Shown: piece by piece, positions 1 through 12,296 of the stretch
Layout: each line of letters begins with the position of its first letter
Position numbering within the stretch: position 1 is the stretch's first letter
Source of the DNA: Scolanthus callimorphus
Lineage: Eukaryota > Cnidaria > Anthozoa > Actiniaria > Edwardsiidae
NCBI GenBank assembly: GCA_033964015.1
Contig: CM066921.1
Location: 22,177,355 to 22,241,354, forward strand
DNA length: 64,000 nucleotides
Direction of reading: 5' to 3'
Notes under the pieces: generated by a model
Seen by the model: only the letters and a program-made list of their open reading frames with translations
What the model was told of the DNA's origin: nothing
Database searches by the model: none
Position numbers and translations under genes: made by a program

Positions 1-523
1 GGCTCTCCTCGACAGCTGATGGACTAAGTGTCAGGACTATAGCTGGATTCACAGGAACTGAAAAGGTTTGTCACGAGTTACAGTACAACAACAATGGTGC
101 CCAAATCGAGCACAGGAGTTTTCGTGTTTTGCCGTGTTTTGTGGGTTCTTCAGCTCCCTAAAGACATTGAAGAGCTTTGAAAGTCACGGATATAATGGGT
201 GCGGTGTGGAATGGAAACTCACTGTTCGCTGGAGTTGGACAAACATTCAGTATGAAGTGGATTAAACTGCAAGCTCTTTGGTAATAATGTTTTTTTTTAT
301 TTTTTATGAGAAATATTTTCTCTGACTAGACAAGATCGCTTCAGGGAATTTGATTCCTCGGTCGTACGATTTAGAAAAGATGATCATAGACTTTCAACTG
401 TGTTTTGGCCATTCATTGATTTATAGAATTGATTACTTTATTCTATCTATTGATAGCTATCTATTATAAGATATTTCTTGAAAACTTTCGACCTGTGTTT
501 CAATTTGTTTTGGATTCTTCGTG
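1..523. other. Non-coding, nothing recognised
   Basis: AT-rich sequence with no open frame showing a domain, no tandem repeat and no clear TIR. The short frame at 68-265 has no recognisable motif and I treat it as chance. Confidence 0.5.
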
Positions 524-1051
524 AGTAATGCACTAGTCAATTGAAACCCCCTCCCCTAGGGACTCGGGGAAGGGTGGGGTTATCGTGGGGGTTTAAAGCA
601 TTTTAAAACAAGAGTCTGTTCCGAGGGGGTGGTGGATTTGACTGGTTTTGATTCTGGAACCTGTCCCCACCCCCCACCCCCCCCCCCCCCCCCGGAATGT
701 TTATTTGCTTTCAAATAAATTATTTTGGTCAATCTCTCACTTTGATTTTGGCCATGAAAATCTACATGTTCTACGATGCAATTCATTGGAATCATTCGAT
801 TTTAATGCATTTTTCTGTACTTGCATCCCTTGTTTCATATAGGACACCACACTAGCTGAGGCCCACTCCCCTTTGACGATCATAGAAAGGTGTGTTCTTT
901 CTTTGATGCTTGCAAGTAAAAGGTGATTTCGGAGGCCCCAAGGGTAGGGGCATTTCACAGGAATTTCCTCCCGATGTTCAGGGGTAAACTCAAATCCCCA
1001 ACCCTTCCCTGAGTCCCTAGGGGTGGGGGCTTCAATTAACTAGTGCATAAC
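524..1051. mobile_element. TIR element (MITE-like) with C-rich core
   Basis: The two ends are inverted copies of each other over about 50 bp: TGCACTAGTCAATTGAAACC near 527 and its counterpart reading back from about 1050 (TGCACTAGTTAATTGAAGCC). Both arms go on with CCCTAGGGACTC. The interior has no transposase and contains a C17 run at 677-693. This is the structure of a non-autonomous DNA element; the superfamily cannot be fixed because no clean target duplication is seen. Confidence 0.7.
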
Positions 1052-2561
1052 CGGTTTGTCCCCAGCCAAATATAAGTTAAATGTTATGCATCAATAATAT
1101 TTTCCTTGCTCAAAGGAAAGTCAGTAGAGTGCACAGAACGTTTTCCCATTTCTGTTGGATCAGAATAAAGAGAGCCTCTGTTATATGTTTCTGCTGTAGT
1201 TTCATTGTTTTCACCTCTTCCTAAAACCCAATAGAAGTATCTTGATCCAAGTTTTTCAAACTTTTCTCAGGGGAGCATGCCCCCTCAAACAGAAATTATT
1301 TTGTTTTTCTGTCTTATTTCTATTTTCTCTCTTCCCCCCCCCCCCCCCCCCCCCCACCCCATATTTTTCAGTATTTTAAGTGCAATTAGGTGAAATTCAA
1401 GTACTTTTTTTTTTCCTTTTCTGGACATTTTGTAAACCTGAAACTTCTTGAATTTCAGACCCTTCTACAAAATTGCTCCGCCCATAATATGGAGTTATGT
1501 ATTTGGAACACTTTGGACTTTGCGGCCTTCTGCTTAACACCCGTATGGCCAGGAGTAGTGTCTGGTCCAATATCTTTTGAAGGGTCTGCATGCAAGTATA
1601 GTAACTTGTGTTATTTCCATTATGAAATCTAGTAGCAACCTGTTTCAATATACAGCTGAGGGTTTTTATAGAATTGGGTCAACATAGAGTTTCATTGTAG
1701 TACTTCAGGGTGGAGAACTTTGACATTATATTTCTCTGTTTTTCATTTTGTTGTTCATGGCATACATTTAGTTTCCAAAATAGACCAAAATCAAGGAAGT
1801 GATTCTAAGTGTTTCAGCAACTGGATTTTTGGCCACTTTGCAAAAATTGCCCAGAATCCTGGTAAAATGTCTCATATTAATTTCTCTGGTGTATCTATCA
1901 ATAATATTGTCTTGTGAATATATACTACTTACTATTCTGTCAGATAATGCAGTTTTTTCCACTGAGGAATAAATTTGTCCTGAATAAATCATGAAAGTTA
2001 TTCTGTCCCCTGGTTATTGTGTCCCCCAGCTGACCCTCAGCTGATCCTCGTTGAGAGGGGTAGACTGTATTGGAAAAAGTAAAAAAGTAAAGTCCCCCCC
2101 TGCCCAGAAGGGTGTTGAAAAGTGACCCCCACCCCTATGGAATTTCTAAAAAAAATTACATTATTTGTATGGAAAAGAGCAGGGAGCATGCTAATTCTGA
2201 CTGTAAGCCGTGGGACATGTGCCAAGCAATAAAATAAATCAAGCCAATCAAGCAATCAAATTTATTTGAAAATTTGAAACTGCAAACTTTTTTAGGGTTG
2301 AAAAGATTACCAAATATTTTAGGGGGATATTTTTCGGATATTTTGCAGGGATACAGCTGAGGCACCAAATGAGGCAAGATATGGGGATAAGGGGATATTT
2401 TGGTCCCCAGACTTGACTCTATACAATCCCTCTGTGTTGAAATCAAACAATTCACTTGTGACCGAGACAACTCTGGGCTGAGAGATATGGTATTTGTGTA
2501 GGGACAGCATAAAACTGTCTATCTCAGGGGTCATATGAGTCAAGAAATAGGACAGGGCAAT
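1052..2561. other. Non-coding, with a C22 run
   Basis: No coding region recognised. A run of 22 C lies at 1334-1355. Around 2090-2190 is a stretch (AAAAGTGACC, then a Pu-rich segment and TTTGTATGGAAAAG) similar to 5275-5350 and to the TIR element at 6604-6758, so it is probably a diverged relative of that family. Confidence 0.45.
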
Positions 2562-3125
2562 TCTTGTTAGGGGCTGATGTAAGGCCTAACAGCCCCAAAC
2601 AGCTGTTAGGGACAAACAGCTGGGAGGAAGCATTCCTTACTCCCACGTCTAAAAGGCGGGGTACATATTATGATCAACACCTACAGCCCTTACAGCCCTA
2701 ACAGCCCTGGCTGGCCTGACAACCCTAACAGCCAACAAACCTAACAGCCCCTAACAAACCTAACAGTCCTAAACAGCAGAGAGGAAGCATTCCTAATAGG
2801 CAGGGCACATATTATGATCAACACCTAACAGCCCTCTGTTAGGGCTGTTTAGACTGTTAGAGCTGATAGGACTGTTAAGACTATTAGGGCTGTTAGGTCT
2901 GTAAGTGGTGTTCAGGGAGTTTTTTATTTTTTGAATTTTGGAACCCCCCCCCTCTCGTAAGTGCTCGCTACGCCCCTGGTGTTAGGGTTGCTAGTAGGTG
3001 TTAATCATAATTTGTGCCCCAGGTCTTTTAAGAGGTGGAAGTAAGGAATGTTTTCTCAATACTGTTTGGGCTGTTAGGTCTGTTAGGCCTAACAACAGCC
3101 CTAACAAGAATTTCCCTGTCCTATT
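2562..3125. repeat. Palindromic minisatellite built on CTGTTAGGG / CCCTAACAG
   Basis: Short units of the type AACAGCCCTAACAGC occur many times between about 2580 and 2880, then the complementary units GGGCTGTTAGG and CTGTTAGGTCTGTTAGG appear around 2840-2910 and again at 3065-3115. The segment CAGAGAGGAAGCATTCCTAA is also repeated (2625 and 2780), followed both times by GGCGGGGTACATATTATGAT-like sequence, so a longer unit was duplicated. The block is interrupted by a C9 tract and the dispersed-repeat end CGCTACGCCCCTGG near 2968. Confidence 0.65.
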
Positions 3126-3253
3126 CCTTGACAGGTCAGGGGTTGGGCCAACTTTCTTGATAGTGCGTGCCGCATGTGTTAGCCACAACACCAAGATAAC
3201 TTGCATTTTTTTTCTCATGTGAAACAGGTGCCAGTTTTGTCCCTACCCCAAAG

Positions 3254-3470
3254 TTGTCTCAGGGTCTTCTCCATCGTTTTTCAAAATGGTGGTTGACTCG
3301 GGAGAAAACCCTGGGGGAGGCTGAGTCACATGACCATTTCACAACAAAGGACAACCTCGTTCCCATGTTTTCAAACAGTGGTCATGTGACTCAGCCTGAC
3401 CCCAGGGTCCTCTACTCGACCAACCGCCATCTTGAAAATTACCCACAAGACCCTGGGGACGAGGTTGATA
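3254..3470. repeat. Inverted repeat, foldback MITE-like
   Basis: The left arm (about 3257-3335) reads TCAGGGTCTTCTCCAT, then TTCAAAATGGTGGTTG, then AGGCTGAGTCACATGACC. The right arm (about 3381-3460) is its inverse: GGTCATGTGACTCAGCCT, then CAACCGCCATCTTGAAAA, then GACCCTGGGG. Arms are roughly 80 bp with a spacer of about 45 bp. No coding capacity. Confidence 0.75.
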
Positions 3471-3634
3471 TCTCACCTCATGTGAACTACGGGTGTCTAC
3501 ATTTTTATTAGTTGAGTTGTCCTCATGCTTTTTGTGTTTTGTAAAAGGCACAAAGGCAATAATATTAGTCTATAATAAATGTATTTTTGATACTACAATT
3601 AACTACTACCATCTTTTATTCCTTATAATAGTTG

Positions 3635-3680
3635 GAAGCTCCGCTTTTAGGCAGTGCCTAAATCTATATATTAGTTTTTA
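3635..3680. repeat. Dispersed repeat, copy 1
   Basis: AGCTCCGCTTTTAGGCAGTG followed by CCTAAATCTATATATTA is found again, with small changes, at 7715-7755. Identity over about 45 bp suggests a common repeat family end. Confidence 0.6.
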
Positions 3681-4849
3681 GTTTTCCACACCCTTGTATT
3701 TTGACAGGCTTTTTACGCATCGATGCACACAGATTTTACAGGCGTTTGTATGAAGAATTAAAAACGTAATTACTCGATTCATACAGCAGCTATTACCTCC
3801 AAACGTTTAAGGTAAACAGTTTCAGCCACTCTCTCAATGCTACGATTCATATTTTACCGATATGTTTGATATTTTCGCAACGATTTCACTTTGCGTTTTG
3901 AGCGTTTCGAGTTTATGAGGGATTTTGCACGGATTCATTTGCACATCTTGCCTACCGAACAAAATGGCGTCGGAAACCGTGATAAGGCCTTAACTTGTTT
4001 TTTTCGAATTTTGCTCATTCAACAAACATAATGAAGTAACAACTTACATTTCTTTGTCTCAAGAACGGCCTCGCAAATCGTCTGACCGTTGTTAGGTGAA
4101 AAACACGCTTGCACTGAAACCAGACCGCAACACGAGTTGAAAAACTTTAGCGCAAGACAGGAATGAAAATTCTAGGCATGCTTCCCCTTTATTTTATTAT
4201 TAACTTCACAAATATCGAAACTATAATCTACAATATATCGAGAAAACACATTCGAAAGAGCTAATTCTCAAAGTTACCTGAGGATAGTGTGTCTTGCAAG
4301 GTGACTCATCGGCAGCTTTCTATTCTTGTAGTTTTTTTTGTGAGCGAACTGTCTGTCACAAACAAGACTTCAAGTACTTAATTTTCCCTCTTCTTGCCTA
4401 ATGATAACCTCATAAAGCCATTTCACATGGATTCGTGCAGCTGTTTTATCCTGTTAAATCACTTTTTCCCTCAAATATCCAGTGTTTACGGTGTTTATTC
4501 ACTCCATTTTTCCAGCAAACAGCTTGTGCAACGTGTGGCTGGGCTGCCGCCGGCTTTTGGCGAATATGCTTACACATGCTCTTCAATTTGAGCTTGTAAT
4601 TCCTTCTTGAATGAAATGATACAATATCTTGTTCGCTACATGTCCGATTTTGTAGAAAATGGCTTAAATTGTCCGCCCTTTTCTGCAGCTTGTAAACTTT
4701 CGAGATAGACAAAAAACGTCCCTATGCAAATCATCTAAGTTTGCGTGAGTTTTGTCACGCACATAGTTTTAAAACACCTGGTGTCTGTCAATCACCGGGG
4801 GCAACAGAGATACGCCCACGCAGGAAACCATCAGATTTGAGCTCGATGG

Positions 4850-5025
4850 GTTAGTTTTGTTTTTTTATTTTTTTTTATTTTTTTTTTATCTCGTGCATTA
4901 GCCTATGGTGCTCCACAGGAGTTCCGCTAATAGTTAGATACCGTGTAATGCGCTTTTGATCATTATATGTTAAAAAGCGCACTATAAATCAATAAATTAT
5001 TTTTTATTATTATATAACTCAATAT
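4850..5025 (+). mobile_element. LINE 3' tail relic
   Basis: ACCGTGTAATGCGCTTTTGA, then a segment ending AAAAAGCGCACTATAAATC and an A/T-rich ATTATT tail. The same style of 3' end (GCGC hairpin with GATCAT before a short tandem tail) closes the better-preserved LINE at 55020-55100 in this window. No reverse transcriptase remains here, so only the 3' untranslated end is present. Confidence 0.5.
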
Positions 5026-5391
5026 ATACTGAGCATACATTACTGCCAGTATTTTTGTGATTGCATCTAGAATTTAGGTTCTGGTCATGTAAATGGAAAT
5101 ATTTTTGGGCAAAAAGATGTCAAACAAATAACCTTGGAAAAATGTAAACAACCAAGTCATCAAGTACTGTTTTACCCTTGAAATGACAGATTGAAATGCT
5201 TCAAATCTTTTTTCAATGTGTGCTTCCAGAAAATCCCCCCCCCCTCCCTCCCCTCCACACACACACAGAGCAGGTGTTGAAAAAGTGACCTCCCTACCCA
5301 TCTGATATTTCCAAAGGAAAATACAGTACTTGTATTGAAGAAATCAGGTAATTAACCCTGCCCCCACCCCTCTTGAATTTCCTGTCCCTTC

Positions 5392-5407
5392 GGTCTCCAT
5401 GGAGACC
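5392..5407. repeat. 16-bp perfect palindrome
   Basis: GGTCTCCATGGAGACC is exactly self-complementary. It sits in a C-rich dispersed-repeat context and may be chance. Confidence 0.5.
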
Positions 5408-6603
5408 TCTTGGCCTCCACTCTTTAACATTCCTTAATATTAATATCTGATGTGCCAAATACAGTAAACTGGTTTTGATCAATCCGTGAAATAGCATACT
5501 TAGCACTAATGCACTCTAATTTCTTTGTTCTCTAATGTGCTGTCTTGACTACTACACTTTGAATATCATGTCTTCACGGGTCTAGGAAAACCAGTCTTGA
5601 AACTGAACAAGATGGAATTAGTCAATCATAGACAAAACAATTAGAAATCATTTCATTCATTCTTGATTTCATGAATTCATCACTAAAATGTACATGTATA
5701 GTATCCAATTAGCCATGCATGGTATTATTTAAGACTGGAAAATAGAAGATTTGTCTTTAAGCTTCATCAGACTCATTGCTTTTCTCTTTCAATTTCAGCG
5801 ACAAAGCAGCAGCCAGAAATGGCTCTTGGACAGGCCAAAAATTATATAAATAGTATTACATGGACTGCAGAACAGACTTTGAAGTTCATAAGAGACTATG
5901 TATGGCAATGAGAGATAAGAGGGAATAACTTTACAGAAAACGGTGGAAGGGCAAGGGCTAAGCCCCGCCCCTCCTCCCTCCTCCCCCTGCCATTCATGAA
6001 TTAGAATACAATATGTAATGGCATCGCCTTGTCTCCTCTTTCTTTTCCAAGTTTACATTTATTACACTTTTTTAATACTTTATTGTAATAACGGCACATG
6101 CATCCCATGGTGTACTGTCACATTAACGACTATCTATGTCTATGTCTATGTATTATGATTTCTAAATACTTGTCAAGAATCAGTTGAATGCATTTGCAGT
6201 GCTTTTATTATTTAAGAGGATGTAAATGCATCAACCAACTTTGAATACAATTAGCCTATGCCAGCTAGTGAGAATGCGATGCTGCTGCAATTCAATTATA
6301 GCTGAGGTACTAAGATGATATTATACATAACAATTAGTATAGCCTGCTCGTGACTCTGTCTTGTGTTTTGAAAAGAAAATGTATCCATGATTGTTAGATC
6401 ATCTTGTTTGTGAACATTAAAATAATAGATTACTTGCTCTAGATTTCCATGAACTGATCAAGACTCCTCATTTGCACCATATAAATCTCCAGCTTTTTAA
6501 ATCTTTTGTAACATAATTGTGTTAACCAAATTAACCATACATCATACATGGTGGGTTTTAAACATAGGGTAGGTATTTTTTTTTCTTTGGGAATTTCAGC
6601 AAA

Positions 6604-6758
6604 GTGTGGTTCCACAATATATCCATACCCCTTCCCCATGGAAGGGATTGGAAATTCTGGAGGGATGAAGATCAACTTACCTGATCTTTTCCATACAAAT
6701 ACTGTATTTTTACCACCCTATCGAGAGGGAGGGGTATGGATATTTTCTGGGACCACAC
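6604..6758. mobile_element. Short TIR element (MITE)
   Basis: GTGTGGTTCCACAATATATC at the left matches the inverse of the right end (GATATTTTCTGGGACCACAC), and both ends continue with the CCATACCCC / GGGGTATGG pair. The core carries GGGATTGGAAATTCTGGAGG. Related fragments lie near 2100, 5290 and 38925-39005, so this is a repeated family in the window. Confidence 0.65.
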
Positions 6759-6769
6759 AATTTAAAAAA

Positions 6770-7710
6770 ATGCCCTCTCATGCGTCTTTTAGGGAAACAT
6801 CCATGTAATGTGCATCAGATCGACTAGGAAAGGTACAACTCTTCACTCGCCTTTGTGTAATGTTATGTTCCAAGCCCTCCGTAACTCATAAAGTGGTAGC
6901 TCTTAAAAGGACAATTAATGTAATGGAAATGGTTCCTCCCCTGAAAAGCTCACGAATTGTGATGATTTAAAATTGGAAGCAAGCCTTCTCCTGCCTGTGC
7001 TTGCGGCTTTGATATAGAATCAATTAAGCACTACCTTCTATACTGCCCGATTTTTGCTACCCTAAGACAAAATTTGCTCATCTCAGCCAATCAGATTTTT
7101 GCCAGTAGGTGGGCGCGTATGTCTGATAACCAAAAAGTATCTGTGTTTTTACTTGGATCACACCTACTATCATTAGAGTATAATATGCAGTTATTTTCTC
7201 ACGTGCAAACTTTCATTAAGAACTCAAATCGTTTTTCGCAATAATATGCTCTCCACCTACAGGCAAACTATATATTAAAAACTTCCGCTGTACCGTGATA
7301 TACAATGCTGTAAATAATTATGAGTAAGCCCCCTAGATGAGCCAGACGAGCTCTTGGGGCAAACTCTAGAAAAATATGTTTAAATAAGAAAAAAAAAAAA
7401 AGAATTGGGATGGCCCTCCCCTTACAATTCCTTCCCTTACCATTGGAATTTCCAATACATACAAAGCAGGATAAATACAAATACCAAAATTGGCAACCAA
7501 CTTTTCTGAATTTCTCTGCTCATTCCACGGTGGGTATTTTCTTGAATCTTTTATGAATATATTGATAAATAAAAGCGTTTCTTTTTATAGTATGTTTGTG
7601 CTTTGTTAGAATCATTCCATTGGGTAGGTTATAGTCTTCCAAACAGCCAGTCCACAGTGACAAACAATGTACCCACGACAACCATGTTTTATTCTCACGG
7701 AAACATGTAA
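6770..7710. other. Non-coding, nothing recognised
   Basis: No frame with a recognisable domain on either strand; an A-rich run at about 7388-7401 is the only low-complexity feature. Confidence 0.4.
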
Positions 7711-7714
7711 CCGG

Positions 7715-7755
7715 GAGCTCCGCTTTTAGCCAGTGGCTAAATCTATATATTATCT
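7715..7755. repeat. Dispersed repeat, copy 2
   Basis: Second copy of the repeat at 3635-3680, here AGCTCCGCTTTTAGCCAGTG followed by GCTAAATCTATATATTA. Confidence 0.6.
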
Positions 7756-7789
7756 TCTAAGCTAGATAATTGCAATCTACTTCTAGCAG

Positions 7790-8165
7790 GTCTTAGCCAA
7801 AATCAATTGAATAAATTACAGAACGTTCAGAACTCCGCCGCGCGCCTTTAAACAGGAACACGAAAACACGACCACATTACGCCCATACTTAAAGAGCTAC
7901 ACTGGCTGCCTGTAGTTACCAGGATTGATTTTAAAATTCTACTTCCAAAGTAAAATCACATCTTTATAAACGTTCTTATTGTTTCTAAAATTGAGACTTT
8001 TATAGCGTAGATTCTTAGATTTTTATATTATATATATTTAAGTGTAATAAGTATCCATTTTAAACACTTCTTCATTATTGTTACTATAGTTACCTTAAAT
8101 TGTATTTGTGAAGCGATACTGGATTTTTAATAGAAGCAGCGCTATATATAAATCTTATTATTATT
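7790..8165 (+). pseudogene. LINE reverse transcriptase C-terminal relic
   Basis: Broken frames read NKLQNVQNSAAR near 7805-7845 and HITPILKELHWLPV near 7873-7916. This is the conserved stretch downstream of the reverse transcriptase core in CR1/L2-like LINEs; intact versions occur at 54480-54580 and 56560-56680 in this window. Frameshifts separate the pieces. The relic ends in AGCAGCGCTATATATAAATC followed by ATTATT, which looks like a LINE 3' end. Confidence 0.65.
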
Positions 8166-8179
8166 ACACAGTAATAAAA

Positions 8180-9100
8180 CCGATGAAATCGATGCTGAGA
8201 CTCGCCAGAACGGTAAAGGAAAGAGGAAACTCAAAAGCGCAAATATAACCTCTCGGGTCGTGCAGCCTCAAATTTGGCCGCAAAGCGAATTCAAAAATGT
8301 GGTCAAGAGCATCACGTATGATGATTTATAGATAGAGGAGTTTGTGGCAAGGAACTGTTCTATCCTGTCTCAAGCGCAGATCAGAGTCGTCGAGGAAAGA
8401 AGCAAGGATTTCGCACTTGATGCGGCTAATGTATTTGGCCATGCATTATGACTGGGGGGAGGGGGAGCGGTCCGTGACTTTCACGCGTCTGTTCTCTTGG
8501 GAATAGGGCGTGGCCACTTGTATTGGGTGACTTGTTTGCTCGAGTTGAGCAATTTGCCTTTCTTGGAAATGGGAAGGCTGAGTGCGCCGGCGCTGACCTC
8601 CTTGTATTGCAGGGATATAACCACTATCATTGCTCTCACGACAAAGACCATAATTGAATTAATGGACTGGTCAAGGGGGTGCAGCGATGGCTGAAGCATG
8701 TCTGCGCGTATTGCCTTTCAATCGGCAAGAAGATCGCTCGTCATCCCGAAACCGCACCAGACTGTCCTTATTTTTCGGACAAACGTGTTGATAAAGGGGC
8801 GAGTTCGGGTCTAACACAGGGGGTGTCTCAGGCTAGCGGCCGGTAGGCATGATCAGCCGCAGGATTTTACTGAGTGTACGCGGACAATGAGCATGAGCAT
8901 TTGATCGGTATAGGGGCTATTTCTCAGGGCTTGGACTCGGGATTTTGCGCAAGTTGTGATACTCGACGCAGGTTGTATTGACCAGGATTCGGTACAATGC
9001 TCAGAAATTATTGAGCAGGAATCGTCATGGTCACATGGGGGCGCAATGCATGATTTCCATGCTAACACTCAAGATTACCAAAATGGCGGCGGTCTAGCTG
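8180..9100 (+). pseudogene. Decayed gag-like retroelement relic
   Basis: Across several frames I can read VVQPQIWPQSEFKNV (about 8253), then IEEFVARNCSILSQAQIR (about 8333), then VRDFHASVLLGIGRGHL (about 8471). The order and spacing resemble the gag-like proteins of retroelements I know from coral genomes (a patch of the type RNFHASVLFEIE-G-R-W). Stops and frameshifts abound and no reverse transcriptase follows. The family assignment rests on remembered similarity and is weak. Confidence 0.35.
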
Positions 9101-9183
9101 TTACACTCGGGCATCCGTTAAGTCCTTTTTCATCGTGTATTGTTGAATTTTAAGATGTTTGATTGCGAAATGTAGTTTACGTT

Positions 9184-11274
9184 ATGAACAAGGAAAATGC
9201 GGGAGAAGCTCAAAGTACGGGTAAGTTTTGTCTTTTATAAAATTTGCATGTTTATTCGAGCATTGTGTTTTCGAAGCCTCTTGGCCATTGACCTTGGGTG
9301 GTCAACTGAAACCGCTATGGTGACTGACAAAGAGATGTTTTGAGCCAAAATACCTTTCCATTGATTAGAATATTGGACAATGGGCCTGTTCATTTGTTTC
9401 GGCCCATTCCGGCACATTCGATTTCAGGCCGAATTTTTGGCTTCAAGTTCGGCCTATTTTGGCTTCTTTGCGCGTCTTCCGCTCTGAGCGGAAGGTGAGA
9501 AAGAATTCAGAACTGGCTGCATTTATTTCAATGCAAGGATTAATTGTTAACATACTATTATTTGATACTAAAAATGTAGGTACCCAAGCTTTACTGACAA
9601 CACAATCATATCCACTTGTGCTTAAGCAAAGCTTGCTGAAAGGACTGCTAGTGCAATTGCATTGATCTCATAGATAACCATCCTGTTGTTACAAAGCCAC
9701 CATTAGCCCCTGCAAGTGGTACACGGAATTCATGGACAGACCAAGAACTGTCGCTCTTTATCATGATGGTGCAACACCTTGGTCCACTACAAGAAATAAA
9801 GTCTTCTGGGACAGGTGTTCAAAAGCTATTGAGCATGTGACAGGGGTTTTAAGAACAGGTAGGAATTAATTAACAGGTCGGAACTATTATACAGGCTCTC
9901 AGGCAGACTCTCCTGACAGACTCTGGAAGGCCCCTGCCAGATACTTGACTGCCACTTCAAGAATCAGACATTAAACATAAACGTGTGCCTTTCCACACTT
10001 GTGGAGGACCACAAGTTTATTAGAGGACCACAAGTTTATTAGTACTGTGTACTATTACGTGCCATCCTCTTTAAATAAAGTTTCTATCTATCTATCTATA
10101 ACTTGTGTGACCAAACCAGTTTTGCAAAATACAGCTAAATGAGCGGAAAATTGTAATCAAGAATCAGTAGTATGGCAACTCAATTCAGGAAACATGAATT
10201 AACAAGAAGTTTATAATATCTCAAATCTGGCACAGCCCTCTATTTGATTCGCTTTGTTTTTGATTCGCTTTGTTGCAGGGAATGCTTGCAGAAGGAAATC
10301 AGATGACTTTCTCAAGAAGCGCTTTCCAACAATCGATGATGCGGAAGAGCATTATACAATTGATTACTTCAAGGATGAACTCTCACAAGTTGCCGAGACA
10401 CCACAAAAAGGGTAACTTCACCTCTAGATTTAGATCCACAACTTTCTCCTTTGTTTAGTCATTAATGCTGTTCATAATGAGCTCCAGGGTGATGCTATTT
10501 CATCTATTTGCAAGAAGTTCAGCTCACTGACTCAGCGCCAGCGCCTGCAGCTACTATCAAATTTATTTTCAAGATACCTCAAACTGGACGTTAATAGTGA
10601 CTTGAAACATACATTTATCCCATTGGACTTTCTTAAACTTGCTGGGACAAGCATGAATGTCCTGTTGAATGACAACAAACCAAATGTTGTATATTTGCTT
10701 GCATAGGCGTTAGGAGAAATGAGGCCTGGTAGCAATGAGCCAAGGCTACCAACATACAGAATGCCATTCGGGCTCCTTGCCTACAACACTGAATTTTTCA
10801 CCCTTAATGATACCACTAACCTCCATGTACTGCCAGACTACGAGGAATGGGCAACCTCAATGTTTGCTCAGTTTGGTCACAAATGGGACCGTCTGCATAG
10901 GGGCCCCATGTGATCTTATGAAGGAGAGGGGCAGAGTGAGGCAGAATGTGGGAATAAGGAGACAGAAAGAGAACTGATTGAACTGATGGAAAAAAAGAAG
11001 ATATTAGAAAATGAGATTGAATGTGAATTGTCTGAAGCAATGATATTAGATAAGGAAAGTGCTGAACAAGCAGAAGTAAGTTGACATGGAAGAAGAATGG
11101 CTTGTCAAGGATCTGTTGTCTGAAGCAATCAATGAGACATTTGGGGATGATGGTCTTCCTGTATTATTTAATGATGGTGCATCAGCAGGACAGGAGTCAA
11201 CATCAAATTCATGTACCTCACTGTTTAGTCCAGTAAACGAACGATTTTTTGTACCCGAGGTTGGACAAAAATGT
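9184..11274 (+). pseudogene. Multi-exon gene with Myb/MADF-like N-terminal domain, decayed
   Basis: Exon 1 (9184-9223) starts ATG and ends in G^GTAAGT. Exon 2 (about 9705-9858) encodes SGTRNSWTDQELSLFI and, after a frameshift near 9785, RNKVFWDRCSKAIEHVTGV: the W-x-D-x-E start and following W of a Myb/MADF-like DNA-binding domain. Exon 3 (10278-10412) continues in matching phase with NACRRKSDDFLKKRFPTID. A last large exon (from about 10460) reads QGDAISSICKKFSSLTQR, then PTYRMPFGLLAYNTEF, then MFAQFGHKWDRLHRGPM, then an acidic/basic helical stretch ELIELMEKKKILENEIE. Two in-frame stops (TAG at 10704, TGA at 10912) and the frameshift make a non-functional copy likely. I do not know the function of the C-terminal part; it resembles uncharacterised multi-copy cnidarian proteins. 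Confidence 0.6.
10025..10115. repeat. TATC microsatellite at a LINE/SINE-like 3' end
   Basis: Within an intron of the decayed gene, TTTAAATAAAGTTTCTATC is followed by repeated TATC units, typical of the 3' tail of a non-LTR element. A 23-base segment GAGGACCACAAGTTTATTAG is duplicated directly at about 10002-10042. Confidence 0.45.
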
Positions 11275-12296
11275 TGACATAGCTTTCTCACCTGAAAAAT
11301 GTTTATTGGGGGTAGAATACTGAAAATAAAATAAAAACACCCGATTCTGACCATTGGAACCTATCTTTTCACGTGACCGTGAGAAAAACAGAAGATGGCC
11401 GCCAATCCAAGATGGCCGCCAACGTAGAAATTAATTTAACTGAGGCTCTTAAAGGCGCAGAACTAAAAATTAAGTGTCATATCTGACTAAAACAAGTAAA
11501 CCCGATCTTATGGTGACACGGACGGACTTTATTAAGGTCAAGGTCATGCCAAAAGGTCAAGGTCAACGTGAAAAATTGTCCTTTTTGGCTAAAAAAAATG
11601 ACCTTTTATTGTAGTTTGTTTTAGAAATATATATTCTATTTTCATTTTCAATCGAATTTGCTTATGCCTTGGAAGGCCCGGTTTTTTTATATATTGAGGC
11701 GGGACCCTGGAGAGGAGTTTCAAAAAAATTTGGTCAGCGGTAATATCAGATGACATTGCTCGGTTCCATGAGAGTTTGAGCCAGGTAGGTGATCTCTAAA
11801 TTCTTTGAAAATTTACTAAGAACTGTATTATTATTTAGTAAGATGATTATTTGTTATCCCTAGAACAAGTAAGGAAGTTAGTTGTTTGGATTAGTAAAAA
11901 CGTAAAACCACTTTAAATTGAAACGAACTGATTTTCATGTTCCATATCAAGAAAAATCGCCCGAAAATGGTTGTTTTGTAAATCCTGGTAACTTATTTGG
12001 AAATTTGTACTTACCAAAATTACAATCCCTGTAAGTTTTCTTACCTATTTTCTGATCAAAAAAGCCGAGAGAAAACAAAATCAGATCGTTCGGCTATGGG
12101 GGCAGCTATTTTCTCACGGCCAAAAGTCCTGGATCGAGTTTTTAAGAAAATATCCACGTAACCTGCGAAAACGACAGCCCTTCTTTGTCTGACGTAATGA
12201 ATGTTTCTTTTTCAAATAATTAAATCTTAATTCATCTTATCTTATTAATAAAATCTAGGATTTCTTCATAATAAGTTGCAGTTATTTTGGAGAATT
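11275..12296. other. Non-coding, nothing recognised
   Basis: No recognisable frame. A short direct repeat AAGATGGCCGCCAA occurs at 11392 and 11409. Confidence 0.4.

Noticed and set aside
2562..3125. Interstitial telomere array
   Set aside because: TTAGGG occurs, but always as part of CTGTTAGGGCTGTT-type words and not as head-to-tail TTAGGG units.
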